63,004 nt of DNA. Origin: Bacteroidales bacterium. GTDB taxonomy: Bacteria > Bacteroidota > Bacteroidia > Bacteroidales > JACABE01. Numbering within the stretch: position 1 is the first letter of the stretch; every line of letters begins with the position of its first letter. Shown here piece by piece: positions 17,181-26,687 of this stretch. Location of the stretch: positions 1 through 63,004 of the forward strand of contig JAHEYQ010000024.1 in the NCBI GenBank assembly GCA_023251515.1, given 5' to 3'. Below the pieces are notes generated by a model. It was not told the DNA's origin. It ran no database searches and saw nothing but the letters and a program-made list of their open reading frames with translations. Made by a program: the position numbers and the translations under genes.

Positions 17181-18569
17181 TTAAAATTTTGCTTGTAATC
17201 TGATGGTTAATTGATTTTGTTTAAACACATCGCTATAATCATTAACTCCGGTTGTTCCATCCGGATTGGTATAAGATTCAGTTAAATTACCAACACCAGC
17301 TGTGTTTTTTGCAACTTTTTCATTCTGAACAATTGCGTAAGCCAATGAAATTCTGATATTATCATCAAAATAATAATGCCATGCAAAAGTTAAGGTGGTG
17401 TATGCCAAATCTGCTTTGCTGCTGGTTAATTTGCCAATCTTTTTAGATGCATCTCCATTATATTTTACAACTTTTACATCAGAACCAGTTATATCTGTAT
17501 TTGGATCATAATAATCATAACGGAATGCGAATTGATTTTTACTACCAATATTTTTAATTAAATAAACATAATATCCTGCAAAATTGTTCTGAAAATTAGG
17601 TAATAAACTACCATTTGCAAATTTACTACCACCTAACATGGCGTTTTTACCAGTAATATATTCTCCTTTTAATGACATACCACCTAAAACATCAGCAAAC
17701 AACTGAAATTCTGCACCAAACCAGTTTCTTTTTACTGCATCACCTACTTTTGAAGAATCAACAGTAGTGTAATCACTATGTAATGTTGCGTTTGTACTTG
17801 ATTTTAATGAACCAAAATAAGCATGAGCACCAAAATCTAAACCACCAAAGTCTCCTAATTTTAAAGAATATGTAGCTCTAGCCATGATGTCTTTGAAATT
17901 GTCAAAATCTTTATTCTCAATATTGTTATTGGCAGATTTGCCAGTTGTGTCGGAAAATTGTGTAAAACCACCATCATTACCATTAAACATACCCAATTGA
18001 AGTTTTATAGGAATACTCTGAGGATTAACTTCTAATTTGAATCCTAAAGCGCGTTCGCCCGGATATAAAGCTCTTATAACGGTAGAACGTTCAGGTAGTT
18101 CGCGTTGACTTGAAGAATATTCTACTTCATAATTTAAACGATTGAATTTACCGGCAGTTAAACTTAATGAATTTTTAAACATTCCACTTTTAATAAAATG
18201 ATCATTTAAAACTACATAAGCATCTTTTAATGAGAACCCACTTGGAGAAAAATCCGGTTGAACTACAAATTTAATTCCATCAGCTGCTTCGTATGTTGCT
18301 TTTAATCTCACTCTTCTTAACGAAAAATAATTGTTAGGTTGAACAGCTTTATTCTCAAAATTATCGAACTGAGTTTGGATATAGCCTGACAGTTTAATTT
18401 TAGTCAGTTTTGACAAATCACTCTCTGATGTCATTAATCTTTCGTCAATTCCATTGATACGGTCTTTCATTTCTGTAATCTGATCTCTTAACGAGTCTTC
18501 TACACTTTGAGCTTTTACATTAATTGTAATAAAACTCAATACTAAAATTACTAAATAGATTTTTTTCAT
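17181..18569 (-). CDS. Phosphate-selective porin (OprO/OprP-like outer-membrane protein)
   Basis: A 462-residue outer-membrane protein: a signal peptide (1-20), a short coiled coil (DSLRDQITEMKDRINGIDERL) typical of trimeric porins, then alternating beta strands ending in a terminal Phe (TIRLQAKF). The RVRLKATYEAADGIKFVVQPDFSPSGFSLKDAYV region matches the OprO/P porin family. It is the promoter-proximal gene of the pst unit, so phosphate uptake across the outer membrane is the likely role. The putative Pho box lies 88-125 bases upstream of its start. Confidence 0.85.
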   Translation of the reverse strand: MKKIYLVILVLSFITINVKAQSVEDSLRDQITEMKDRINGIDERLMTSESDLSKLTKIKLSGYIQTQFDNFENKAVQPNNYFSLRRVRLKATYEAADGIKFVVQPDFSPSGFSLKDAYVVLNDHFIKSGMFKNSLSLTAGKFNRLNYEVEYSSSQRELPERSTVIRALYPGERALGFKLEVNPQSIPIKLQLGMFNGNDGGFTQFSDTTGKSANNNIENKDFDNFKDIMARATYSLKLGDFGGLDFGAHAYFGSLKSSTNATLHSDYTTVDSSKVGDAVKRNWFGAEFQLFADVLGGMSLKGEYITGKNAMLGGSKFANGSLLPNFQNNFAGYYVYLIKNIGSKNQFAFRYDYYDPNTDITGSDVKVVKYNGDASKKIGKLTSSKADLAYTTLTFAWHYYFDDNIRISLAYAIVQNEKVAKNTAGVGNLTESYTNPDGTTGVNDYSDVFKQNQLTIRLQAKF

Positions 18570-18626
18570 TTTTTTGATTTTAAAATATTCTTAATTTTTG
18601 CTTGTTTTCTTATTTTTTTGTTGCAG

Positions 18627-18634
18627 CAAAATTA
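18627..18634 (-). promoter_or_regulatory. -7 element of the porin-pst operon
   Basis: On the minus strand this reads TAATTTTG (TAnnTTTG), 58 bases upstream of the porin ATG. The 11-bp repeat array begins about 23 bases further upstream, where the -33 element would lie. Confidence 0.55.
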
Positions 18635-18656
18635 TACATGAATAACAAGCACGCTG

Positions 18657-18694
18657 TTAAGCCTGAATTAAGTTAATATTAAGAAATCATTAAG
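18657..18694 (-). promoter_or_regulatory. Putative Pho box: four direct repeats at exact 11-bp spacing
   Basis: TTAAG occurs at 18657, 18668, 18679 and 18690 on the plus strand (CTTAA on the transcribed side), each separated by six bases. Direct repeats with an 11-bp period are the architecture recognised by PhoB/PhoP-type response regulators in other phyla. The array abuts the -33 region of the promoter that drives the phosphate porin and pst genes, as expected for an activator site. Confidence 0.6.
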
Positions 18695-18776
18695 TTGCAT
18701 AATTTATTAATTATATATAAGTTACAAAAACAAGAAATCTTATTTTTGTATGAATAAAATATAAAGAAAAAAATAA

Positions 18777-20705
18777 TTATTCGAGAACAGGTATCAAAAA
18801 AGCAAAGCTACTACCTTTATCTGCTTCACTCTCGGCTAGTATTACACCATTGTTTTTCTCAACAAACTCCTTACAAAGCAAAAGCCCTAATCCTGAGCCA
18901 ATTTCACCGGCAGTCCCTTTTGAAACTATTTTTTCGTCAATACTAAAAATCTTCGATAATTCGTCTTCAGTTAAACCAACTCCGTTATCTTTTACAACGA
19001 CTTTAGCCTTTTGTGCATTTCTCACTAAAATTACATCAATGTTACCTTTCGGATTTGTAAATTTAATAGCATTGGAAATCAAATTTCTAACAACAGTATC
19101 TATCATATTCTTATCAGCTTCAATGCACAATTCTTCGGTGTAATAAAAAGAAAGTTTTATATTTTTAGCTTTTGCATTTTGCTGCATCAGATCCACAACA
19201 TTCTCAATAAGCGGTTTTAGTTCAGTACTTTCTGGTTTAAACTGTATATTTCCGGTTTGAGCTTGCGACCATTTCAATAAATTATCGAGTAACTTAAAAA
19301 TACTATTTGACGAATTGCTCAACATATTAATCATTTCAACATGCTCTTTATCTGACAATAAGTTATAGTCCTGCTGAAGTATATCGGTTAAACCCAATAT
19401 TGAATGAAAAGGAGCCCTGATATCATGCGCGATAATTGAAAAAAATTTGTTCTTGGATGCATTTGCAATATTCAGTTTTTCAACGATTTGAGTCATTTCA
19501 TCTTTTTGTTGAGTAATTTTATTATTTAATTCAAGAAGTTTTAAATTTTGTATTTTAAGTATTTTAGCTCTTCTCAAAAAAACAATCAAAGCAGAGATTA
19601 CAATCAAAGCAAGACTTGACAATAAGAAAATAATCCACGAATTTAATTGTTTTATTTCATCGTTTTGAAATATAATTTTTTGAAAATCATCAATTTCAGA
19701 CTTAATATAAATTTCTTTTAATCTATTTTCTTCATCAATTACCTTTTGTCGTTCCATATTGGCATTTATTTTATCGCCCCAATGATTTGAAATAGACAAA
19801 AATTTGTAAGCATTTTTTAAATCACCCTTTTTTTCGTATGCCAGAAACAAATATGTAGAAGCAACACTTACATAAGGTTTTACACTATCTATTATAGCTA
19901 ATTTATAACTTTTTAAACCATATTCTATTGCTTTATCAATAACGCCCATACTTGTATAAGTCTGGCAAATATTATTTAAAACATAAGGTAAATTTCGAGA
20001 AGATATTTTTTCAAGAATATTCAAAGCATCAAAAAGAATTTTAATAGCTTCCTCATATTTTCCAATTCTACTCAATGATGCACCTATCAATATCTGATTG
20101 TCAGCAACTAATCCTAAATCCAAAGAATCTTTACTGATTTTCATTGATTTTTCGGCAAATTCAATAGATTGAATATATTCCTGCATTTCATAATAAATAG
20201 CTGATAATCTATTATAAATTCTGGCTTTTCTAAGAAGTCTGTTTTTATTATCATTATAATAATCAGCAATTTTCAGATATTTTATTCCTGTTGAATAATT
20301 TCCAACCGCCCGATGCGTTTCGCCCAAAATAATTAATAAATCATGTGCAAATAAATAATCAGAATTAACCAAAGCATAAAAAATAGCACTATTTAAAGCT
20401 TCAATAGCATTCTTATTCTGATATTTACCCCTATATATTTCTGAAAACATATAATAATTGAATGAAAGCAGAAAATCATTTTTACTTTTTGAAGAAAAAT
20501 AATAGGCTTTATTGCTTAAATCTTCTGCTAAATATAAATTTGAACTAATACTTTTTTGTGATAAATCAAGGTACTTTTGAGCAATATTCTTATATTCAAC
20601 CAAAGTTGTATCAGATTTCGGGAAAGCTTCATTACTAATAAATATGTAAATTATTACTATCCAAAAAAATTGAAATATACTCCTCGTCATAAAACTGTGT
20701 TTCAT
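18777..20705 (-). CDS. TPR-containing sensor histidine kinase
   Basis: The start at 20705 (MKHSFMTRSIFQFFWIVIIYIFISNEAFP) gives a signal anchor; an upstream in-frame ATG at 20765 falls in the terminator of the next gene and is rejected. About 642 residues: a periplasmic array of tetratricopeptide-like repeats (about 40-330), one membrane helix (SWIIFLLSSLALIVISALIVFL), a coiled linker, the H box FFSIIAHDIRAPFHSILG, N box VVRNLISNAIKFT, and G boxes VKDNGVGLT and GSGLGLLLCKEF. It autophosphorylates on His in response to an unknown periplasmic signal. No response regulator is adjacent, so it is an orphan kinase. Its position just upstream of the phosphate operon does not prove a phosphate role; the TPR sensor is unlike PhoR. 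A -7 element (TATTTTTG) lies about 17 bases before the start. Confidence 0.9.
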   Translation of the reverse strand: MKHSFMTRSIFQFFWIVIIYIFISNEAFPKSDTTLVEYKNIAQKYLDLSQKSISSNLYLAEDLSNKAYYFSSKSKNDFLLSFNYYMFSEIYRGKYQNKNAIEALNSAIFYALVNSDYLFAHDLLIILGETHRAVGNYSTGIKYLKIADYYNDNKNRLLRKARIYNRLSAIYYEMQEYIQSIEFAEKSMKISKDSLDLGLVADNQILIGASLSRIGKYEEAIKILFDALNILEKISSRNLPYVLNNICQTYTSMGVIDKAIEYGLKSYKLAIIDSVKPYVSVASTYLFLAYEKKGDLKNAYKFLSISNHWGDKINANMERQKVIDEENRLKEIYIKSEIDDFQKIIFQNDEIKQLNSWIIFLLSSLALIVISALIVFLRRAKILKIQNLKLLELNNKITQQKDEMTQIVEKLNIANASKNKFFSIIAHDIRAPFHSILGLTDILQQDYNLLSDKEHVEMINMLSNSSNSIFKLLDNLLKWSQAQTGNIQFKPESTELKPLIENVVDLMQQNAKAKNIKLSFYYTEELCIEADKNMIDTVVRNLISNAIKFTNPKGNIDVILVRNAQKAKVVVKDNGVGLTEDELSKIFSIDEKIVSKGTAGEIGSGLGLLLCKEFVEKNNGVILAESEADKGSSFAFLIPVLE

Positions 20706-20753
20706 ATAATAAATGTTTAATACAAAAATAAGGAAAATATCTGCAATAAAATC

Positions 20754-20781
20754 AAAAAGAGACAATTATTTGCCTCTTTTT
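20754..20781 (-). terminator. Terminator of the YfcC-family gene
   Basis: An 8-bp stem AAAAAGAG / CTCTTTTT (20754-20761 and 20774-20781) with T-rich ends, just after the stop of the minus-strand carrier gene at 20804. Confidence 0.6.
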
Positions 20782-20803
20782 CTAATATTTTTTTAATATA
20801 TAC

Positions 20804-22402
20804 TTAAAACCCGTTTAATTGCATAGTTACCGTTGGTATCAACATTAAAAATCCAACAATCGTAAGTATCAGAATAAGTGGCCATGCCCACTTAAACCAT
20901 TTATTAAATGGAATGCGTGCAATTTCCAATACGCCTATTAATACGCCTGATGTTGGTGTAATTAAATTGGTAAATCCATCGCCAATATGAAATGCTGTAA
21001 CTGTTGCCTGCTTAGATAAGCCAATCATTTCTGAAATATCTCTTAAAATGGGCATAATCAGAGCAGCTTTGGCTGTACCTGAAGTAATTACCATATTTAA
21101 AGCCGATTGAAAAACATACATTAGCGATAAAGTTGCAATATTTCCCAATCCCATCATCGAATTTGAAATTCCGTGCAAAATAGTATCAATTACTTTCCCA
21201 TCTTCCAGTATAACAATAATTCCACCAGCCAAACCTACTACCAATGCTGCCGACATAATATCTTTAGCCCCTGCAACAAATAGTTTTGTAATATCGTTAG
21301 GACCTTTGCCCATTGCCATACCTGATATTAAAGCCATTACAAAAAACAAAGCAGCTATTTCCATCAGGCCCCAATCAAAGCCCATTACACCAATCATTAA
21401 ATATGCTATTGTAAACAACAAAATGTTTAATACAAAATATTGCATTGATTTTTTTGCAGTTATATAACCTGTTATCGCAAACAAAACACTTAATACAGGC
21501 AAAACTGGCATTTCAAAAGTTGATGGTCCAACTTTTATTGAATTTATAGGCATTAAAACAGCATATACAATTGTTGAGGCTAAAATCACAAAATAAGCAA
21601 TCCATGTCTTTTTCAATGACGGACTTCGTAAATCTTCTGCAGCCTGATTATGATGTGTACGCCAATATTCATCTTCGTTATAAACTATTGATTTTTGTGG
21701 ATTTTTTTTAACTTTCGCTGCATAACGCAAAACATAACCAATGCCTACAACATTAACAACCAGCCAGATAACTAATCTGTATTCTATTCCTGAAAATAAG
21801 GGTAAGCCAGCGATTTCCTGTGCTATCCCTAATGTAAAAGGATTTAACAAACAACCTGCAAAACCAATTCCAGCTGCAATAAAGCACATACAAACACCAA
21901 CAATCGAATCATATCCCATTGATACTGCAAGAGGTACAAAAATTATTACAAAAGCAATGGTTTCTTCACTCATTCCGAAAATGGCTCCGAAAAAGCTAAA
22001 CATTAACATCACTACGGTAATAATTATATTGTTAACACCCAACTTTTTAAATATCCAATATTTATCTAGCTTTTTGCTTCTTTGTAAAAAAGAATTAACA
22101 CCAGCATCAATAGCTTTACTCTCATTTAATATCCAAAATGCTCCGCCTAAAATTAAAATAAAAACAATAATCTTGGGTGAGCGAACAAATCCTTTATAAA
22201 AGGCAGAAAAAATTTGCCAGGTTTGTGGCTGTTGTTCAAGTCGTTGATAAGAATCTGTTTTTATTACTTCTCTTTTATTCCCATTGGTTTCTATAGTTTC
22301 ACGGCTGAACTCTCCTGCTGGTACTATCCATGTAGTAACTGCTGCAATAAGAATAATAAAAAAGATAATTACGTAAGTGTGTGGAAATTTTTTATTAAGC
22401 AT
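20804..22402 (-). CDS. YfcC-family membrane carrier (C4-dicarboxylate carrier superfamily)
   Basis: A 532-residue inner-membrane protein with about 12-13 hydrophobic helices and no signal peptide. HTYVIIFFIILIAAVTTWIVPAGEF at the N-terminus, GAIFGMSEETIAFVIIFVPLAVSMGYD and the C-terminal ITSGTAKAALIMPILRDISEMIGLSKQATVTAFHIGDGFTNLITPTSG are hallmarks of the YfcC/DcuC-like (PF03606) family. Members are predicted carriers of carboxylates, amino acids or basic peptides; the substrate cannot be told from sequence. It is monocistronic. Confidence 0.85.
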   Translation of the reverse strand: MLNKKFPHTYVIIFFIILIAAVTTWIVPAGEFSRETIETNGNKREVIKTDSYQRLEQQPQTWQIFSAFYKGFVRSPKIIVFILILGGAFWILNESKAIDAGVNSFLQRSKKLDKYWIFKKLGVNNIIITVVMLMFSFFGAIFGMSEETIAFVIIFVPLAVSMGYDSIVGVCMCFIAAGIGFAGCLLNPFTLGIAQEIAGLPLFSGIEYRLVIWLVVNVVGIGYVLRYAAKVKKNPQKSIVYNEDEYWRTHHNQAAEDLRSPSLKKTWIAYFVILASTIVYAVLMPINSIKVGPSTFEMPVLPVLSVLFAITGYITAKKSMQYFVLNILLFTIAYLMIGVMGFDWGLMEIAALFFVMALISGMAMGKGPNDITKLFVAGAKDIMSAALVVGLAGGIIVILEDGKVIDTILHGISNSMMGLGNIATLSLMYVFQSALNMVITSGTAKAALIMPILRDISEMIGLSKQATVTAFHIGDGFTNLITPTSGVLIGVLEIARIPFNKWFKWAWPLILILTIVGFLMLIPTVTMQLNGF

Positions 22403-22550
22403 AATTTCGTTTTTTCTTCAAAAATATAAATTTTCTATATACAATACAATAAAAAAGCAATTTCCACTTAACAAAAATCATTATACATCTATAAATCTGA
22501 TAATTAAAATATAAAAAATCCAACAGCTACATTTTATTCAACAGATTTCG

Positions 22551-22558
22551 TATTTTTG
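22551..22558 (+). promoter_or_regulatory. -7 element of the glycosyltransferase pair
   Basis: TATTTTTG matches TAnnTTTG, 17 bases before the ATG at 22576. Confidence 0.5.
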
Positions 22559-22575
22559 CAGGGTAATTTAATTTT

Positions 22576-23337
22576 ATGACAAAAATTTCAGCAGTTATTA
22601 TCACTTTTAACGAAGAACGCAATATTGAAAGATGCATTAATTCTTTACAGAATATTGTTGATGAAATAATTGTAGTTGATTCATTTTCAACAGATAAAAC
22701 TGTTGAAATTTGCAAACGTTTTGATATAAAATTTATTACTACCCAATGGCTGGGTTATTCAAACACAAAAAATTTCGGAAACAGCTTAGCTGCAAATGAT
22801 TACATATTGTCAATTGATGCGGATGAAGCATTATCGGACGAATTGAAAAATGAAATACTTCAGATAAAACAATCTGAAAAAATTGCTGATGCTTATTTAA
22901 TGAAACGATTGACTAATTATTGCGGAAGCTGGATACATCATTGTGGCTGGTATCCCGATAAAAAGTTGAGATTGTGGAACAAACAAAAAGGTAAATGGGA
23001 AGGAAATATTCACGAAGAAGTAAAAATGCAGGCTGATGCAAGAATTACAGAATTAAAATCAGATTTACTTCATTATTCCTATTATTCCATTCAACAACAT
23101 ATAAATCAAGCAAATAAATTTACAGATTTAACTGCTTCCGAAGCTTTTAAAAAAGCAAAAAAAAGCAGTTTTTTTAAGATAATTATTAATCCGATTATTA
23201 AATTTATTAAAGATTACTTTATTAAACTTGGCTTTTGGGATGGATATCATGGTTTTGTAATTTGTACAATTTCAGCATTTGCTACTTTTTTGAAATACAT
23301 CAAATTACGAGAGTTACACAAAAATTCTTCTTTATAA
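22576..23337 (+). CDS. Family 2 glycosyltransferase (WaaE/KdtX-like)
   Basis: A 253-residue cytosolic GT-A enzyme. ISAVIITFNEERNIERC binds the nucleotide, IIVVDSFSTDKTVEI and ILSIDADEALS (the DxD) are the metal and sugar-nucleotide sites, and YPDKKLRLWNKQKGKWEGNIHEEV is typical of the WaaE-like beta-1,4-glucosyltransferases acting on LPS inner core. The stop overlaps the next start by one base (TAATG), coupling it to a family 9 transferase. Both probably decorate the lipooligosaccharide core. Confidence 0.88.
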   Translation: MTKISAVIITFNEERNIERCINSLQNIVDEIIVVDSFSTDKTVEICKRFDIKFITTQWLGYSNTKNFGNSLAANDYILSIDADEALSDELKNEILQIKQSEKIADAYLMKRLTNYCGSWIHHCGWYPDKKLRLWNKQKGKWEGNIHEEVKMQADARITELKSDLLHYSYYSIQQHINQANKFTDLTASEAFKKAKKSSFFKIIINPIIKFIKDYFIKLGFWDGYHGFVICTISAFATFLKYIKLRELHKNSSL

Positions 23338-24350
23338 TGAGCCCAAAACGAATTATAATTAGTCGTACGGATAGCATTGGAGATGTTATACTTACATTGC
23401 CTTTAGCCGGAATTCTGAAAAAATATTTCCCTGATTTACACATTAGTTTTTTGGGAAGCGCTTATACAAAAGACATTGTAAATTGCAGCAAATACATTGA
23501 TGAATTTATTGATTGGAATCAAATCAGCAATTTCACTGAATCTGAAGCAATTAATTTTATAAAATCAATAAATGCTGACTCAATAATTCATGTTTTTCCT
23601 AAAAAAGAAATAGCCAAATTAGCCAAAAAAGCAGGCATAAAAAACCGAATCGGAACAACAAACCGTCTATACCATTGGTTTACCTGCAATAAACTTTTAA
23701 GATTTTCACGCAAAAACTCCCAATTGCATGAAGCTCAGTTAAATGTCAAATTATTAAAACCTTTTGGAATTGAAAAAGAATTTAATTTACAGGAACTAGC
23801 TGCCTTTTATGGTTTTGAAAGTAAGATTCCTGTATCAGAATATATTCTATCATTAATTGATAAACAGAAGTTTAATCTTATTCTTCATCCCAAATCAAAA
23901 GGTAGTGCCAGAGAATGGGGTTTGGAAAATTTTGCAAAATTAATTGAGATTTTACCAAAAGAAAAATACAAAATTTTTATTACTGGTACTGAAGCTGAAG
24001 CTAATTTAATGAAAACAGAAATATTAAACAAATACATGAATATCATAGATTTAACAGGAAAACTAAGTTTGGCAGAGTTTATTTCATTTATTTCTATTTC
24101 TGATGGATTAATTGCCGCAAGTACTGGCCCACTGCATATTGCAGCTGCACTAGAAAAAGTGGCAATTGGAATATATCCACCAATAAAACCTATGCATCCT
24201 GGCAGATGGATGCCTATTGGCAAAAATGCGACATATTTAGTTTCAGAAATTTATTGCGAAGATTGTCGCAAAACTAATGATTGTAAGTGTATGAGGGAAA
24301 TATCACCAGAAATGGTATTTTCAAAATTAGAAGAAATTAATAATCGATAA
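23337..24350 (+). CDS. Family 9 glycosyltransferase (heptosyltransferase-like)
   Basis: The start at 23337 (MSPKRIIISRTDSIGDVILTLPLAGILKKYFP) is fixed by the canonical GT9 N-terminus and by TAATG overlap with the GT2; the longer frame back to 23235 is an overlap artefact. About 337 residues, GT-B fold. The C-terminal half has LILHPKSKGSAREWG and IAASTGPLHIAAALEKVAIGIYPP, the ADP-heptose binding signature. The end has a Cys-rich CEDCRKTNDCKC tail seen in several Bacteroidota GT9 proteins. It likely adds a heptose or related sugar to the LPS core. Confidence 0.88.
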   Translation: MSPKRIIISRTDSIGDVILTLPLAGILKKYFPDLHISFLGSAYTKDIVNCSKYIDEFIDWNQISNFTESEAINFIKSINADSIIHVFPKKEIAKLAKKAGIKNRIGTTNRLYHWFTCNKLLRFSRKNSQLHEAQLNVKLLKPFGIEKEFNLQELAAFYGFESKIPVSEYILSLIDKQKFNLILHPKSKGSAREWGLENFAKLIEILPKEKYKIFITGTEAEANLMKTEILNKYMNIIDLTGKLSLAEFISFISISDGLIAASTGPLHIAAALEKVAIGIYPPIKPMHPGRWMPIGKNATYLVSEIYCEDCRKTNDCKCMREISPEMVFSKLEEINNR

Positions 24351-24357
24351 ATTCATG

Positions 24358-24393
24358 TAAACCTAACTGGTTTCAAAAACCTGATAGATTTAA
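24358..24393. repeat. Degenerate AACCT-type palindrome
   Basis: An imperfect inverted pair AAACCTAACTGGTTT / AAACCTGATAGATTT in the intergenic space after the GT9 gene, related to the elements at 16213 and 47862. It may double as a weak terminator. Confidence 0.5.
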
Positions 24394-24435
24394 TCATACT
24401 ATTGAAATACAGATAAATAACAAAACACAAACAGG

Positions 24436-25575
24436 ATGAAAAAACTACTTAGCGTTATAACCATTATTTTATTAATACTTTTACTCACATTTTTGTTTTC
24501 CCCATCATATCTGCGTATGGCAATCATACACCAATATGTAGGAATTGATGATCACAAGATTTTCCTGACAAGAACCGTAAAATCAGGTGAATCTATTCCT
24601 TGGAAAATATCTGAAAATTATAATAAAACAGCTATAAGTTCTAATGATAAGAAAAAGATTGAAGCTTATCAAAGCATTGCATTTCTGATAATTCAGAATG
24701 ACTCAATCAAATATGAAGAATATTGGGATACTTATAATGACTCTTCATTGACTAACGCTTTTTCAGCTACAAAAAGTATTATTTCACTATTGGTTGGTAT
24801 TGCAATTGATGAAGGTAAAATAAAAAGCATTGACCAGAAAATTGGTGATTTTTTTCCTGAAATAAAAGGTAAATACAGCGGTGAAGTTAGTGTAAGAAAT
24901 TTACTGACAATGAGTTCCGGATTAAACTGGGATGAAAGTTATGGTAGTCCTTTTTCAAAAACCACACAAGCTTATTATGGAAGTAATCTTGAAAAACTGA
25001 TTTTTGATCTGGAAATTTTTGAGAAACCCGGTCAAAAATTCAAATACCTGAGTGGTACAACCCAATTGCTTGCCTTTGTAATTCAAAAAGCTACCGGCAA
25101 AACTGTTTCTGAATATGCATCTGAAAAACTATGGAAACCAATTGGTGCTCAGCATGATGCTTTGTGGTATCTCGATAAAGCCAATGGCATGGAAAAAGCT
25201 TATTGTTGTTTTACTTCAAATGCCCGCGATTTTGCAAGAATAGGCAAATTGGTTTTAGACAGTGGTCGTATTAACGGAAATCAAATCATATCAGAATCTT
25301 ACATTTCTCTTTTATCACAAGCAGATACATTTCTAATTGATGAAAAGAATCAGAAAGTTGATTACTACAGCATGCAATGGTGGATTGTTGACTACAATGG
25401 AATGAAAATACCCTATGCAAGAGGAATTTTGGGACAATATATTTTTGTAATTCCACAAATGAATGCCGTTGTAGTAAGATTAGGACATAAACGTGATGAG
25501 AATTACAAAAATCATCATCCTCTGGATGTTTATTTGTATTTGGATACAGCTTTTAAAATATTAAAAAAACAATAG
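24436..25575 (+). CDS. Beta-lactamase-family serine hydrolase (class C/PF00144)
   Basis: A 379-residue protein with an N-terminal membrane anchor or signal (about 5-22). The active-site SxxK is in NAFSATKSIISLLVGIAID near residue 112, the Y-x-N equivalent is in the YYGSN region or FKYLSGTTQ, and ARGILGQYIFVIPQ near the end takes the place of the KTG/HxG motif. The family contains esterases, D-aminopeptidases and carboxypeptidases as well as beta-lactamases, so the substrate is unknown. Ten bases separate it from the threonine aldolase gene, so the two are probably cotranscribed. Confidence 0.85.
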   Translation: MKKLLSVITIILLILLLTFLFSPSYLRMAIIHQYVGIDDHKIFLTRTVKSGESIPWKISENYNKTAISSNDKKKIEAYQSIAFLIIQNDSIKYEEYWDTYNDSSLTNAFSATKSIISLLVGIAIDEGKIKSIDQKIGDFFPEIKGKYSGEVSVRNLLTMSSGLNWDESYGSPFSKTTQAYYGSNLEKLIFDLEIFEKPGQKFKYLSGTTQLLAFVIQKATGKTVSEYASEKLWKPIGAQHDALWYLDKANGMEKAYCCFTSNARDFARIGKLVLDSGRINGNQIISESYISLLSQADTFLIDEKNQKVDYYSMQWWIVDYNGMKIPYARGILGQYIFVIPQMNAVVVRLGHKRDENYKNHHPLDVYLYLDTAFKILKKQ

Positions 25576-25585
25576 AAATATTAAA

Positions 25586-26614
25586 ATGTCAAAATTCAGT
25601 TTCAAAAACGATTACAGCGAAGGATTTCATCCACAGTTGATTGATGCACTTGCAAAAACAAATCTGGAACAGCAGGAAGGATATGGAGAAGATGTTTTTT
25701 GCGAAAAAGCCAGAATAGCAATTAAAGCAAAAACAGAAAATCAAAATTCAGATATTTATTTCGTTTCAGGAGGAACACAGGCCAATACAATTGTAATTAC
25801 CTCAGCCTTAAAGTCATTTGAAGGTGTAATTGCTGCAACTACCGGACATATCAACGTTCATGAAACCGGAGCCATTGAAGCAACCGGACATAAAATTATA
25901 TTGGTTTACTCTCATGATGGAAAAGTAAAACCTGAAGATATTATTGCAGAATGCGAAAGAGCAGAAGATCACCACATGGTGCGACCGGCAATGGTTTATA
26001 TTTCAAACTCCACCGAATTAGGAAGTATCTATACTAAAACAGAACTAACTGCATTGTCAGAAACCTGTAAAGCCAGGAATTTGTATTTATATCTGGACGG
26101 AGCAAGATTGGGTTCGGCATTAAGTTCTATAAATAATGATATTACACTGGCAGATTTATCCAAACTTACCGATGTTTTTTATATTGGCGGTACTAAAAAT
26201 GGTGCTATTATGGGCGAAGCCATAGTTATAAACAATGATAATCTGAAAGCAGATTTTAAATATCATCTGAAACAAAGAGGAGCCTTACTTTCCAAAGGAC
26301 GATTGATGGGCGTTCAGTTTTATGAATTATTTAAAGAAAACCTCTTTTTTGAACTTGCACTACATGCCAACAATATGGTATATAAAATTGCCGATGCGTT
26401 AAATGAAAAGGGTTTCACTTTTATCACGAAACCAGAGTCAAATCAGATTTTTCCGATATTACCCAATGATTTGATTGACAAACTACTACTGAAATATGAA
26501 TTTTATATATGGCAAAAATTAGAAGACAATAAATCAGCGGTTCGTCTTGTAACTTCCTGGGCTACATCCGAAAACAAGGTAGATGAATTTATTGAAGATA
26601 TTTGTAGGGATTAA
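25586..26614 (+). CDS. Threonine aldolase family PLP enzyme
   Basis: A 342-residue fold-type I PLP enzyme of the beta-eliminating lyase/threonine aldolase family. SFKNDYSEGFHPQLIDAL at the N-terminus, VSGGTQANTIVITSAL for cofactor phosphate binding, HINVHETGAIEATGHKI with the stacking His, LYLDGARLG with the pyridine-binding Asp, and FYIGGTKNGA with the Schiff-base Lys near 206 are all present. Typical members cleave L-threonine or L-allo-threonine to glycine and acetaldehyde. It could act on another beta-hydroxy amino acid. Confidence 0.87.
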   Translation: MSKFSFKNDYSEGFHPQLIDALAKTNLEQQEGYGEDVFCEKARIAIKAKTENQNSDIYFVSGGTQANTIVITSALKSFEGVIAATTGHINVHETGAIEATGHKIILVYSHDGKVKPEDIIAECERAEDHHMVRPAMVYISNSTELGSIYTKTELTALSETCKARNLYLYLDGARLGSALSSINNDITLADLSKLTDVFYIGGTKNGAIMGEAIVINNDNLKADFKYHLKQRGALLSKGRLMGVQFYELFKENLFFELALHANNMVYKIADALNEKGFTFITKPESNQIFPILPNDLIDKLLLKYEFYIWQKLEDNKSAVRLVTSWATSENKVDEFIEDICRD

Positions 26615-26687
26615 GAATTTCTTTGTAAGTTTGTAGTTAAAAAATATTAGTTTTATCATACTTATTTATTTCTAAAAAAATAAACAA

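Noticed and set aside
20706..20765. Longer start of the histidine kinase
   Set aside because: It falls in the terminator of the upstream gene and in the promoter region; the signal anchor begins at 20705.
23235..23336. N-terminal extension of the GT9 gene
   Set aside because: It overlaps the GT2 gene in another frame; the conserved GT9 start is at 23337.
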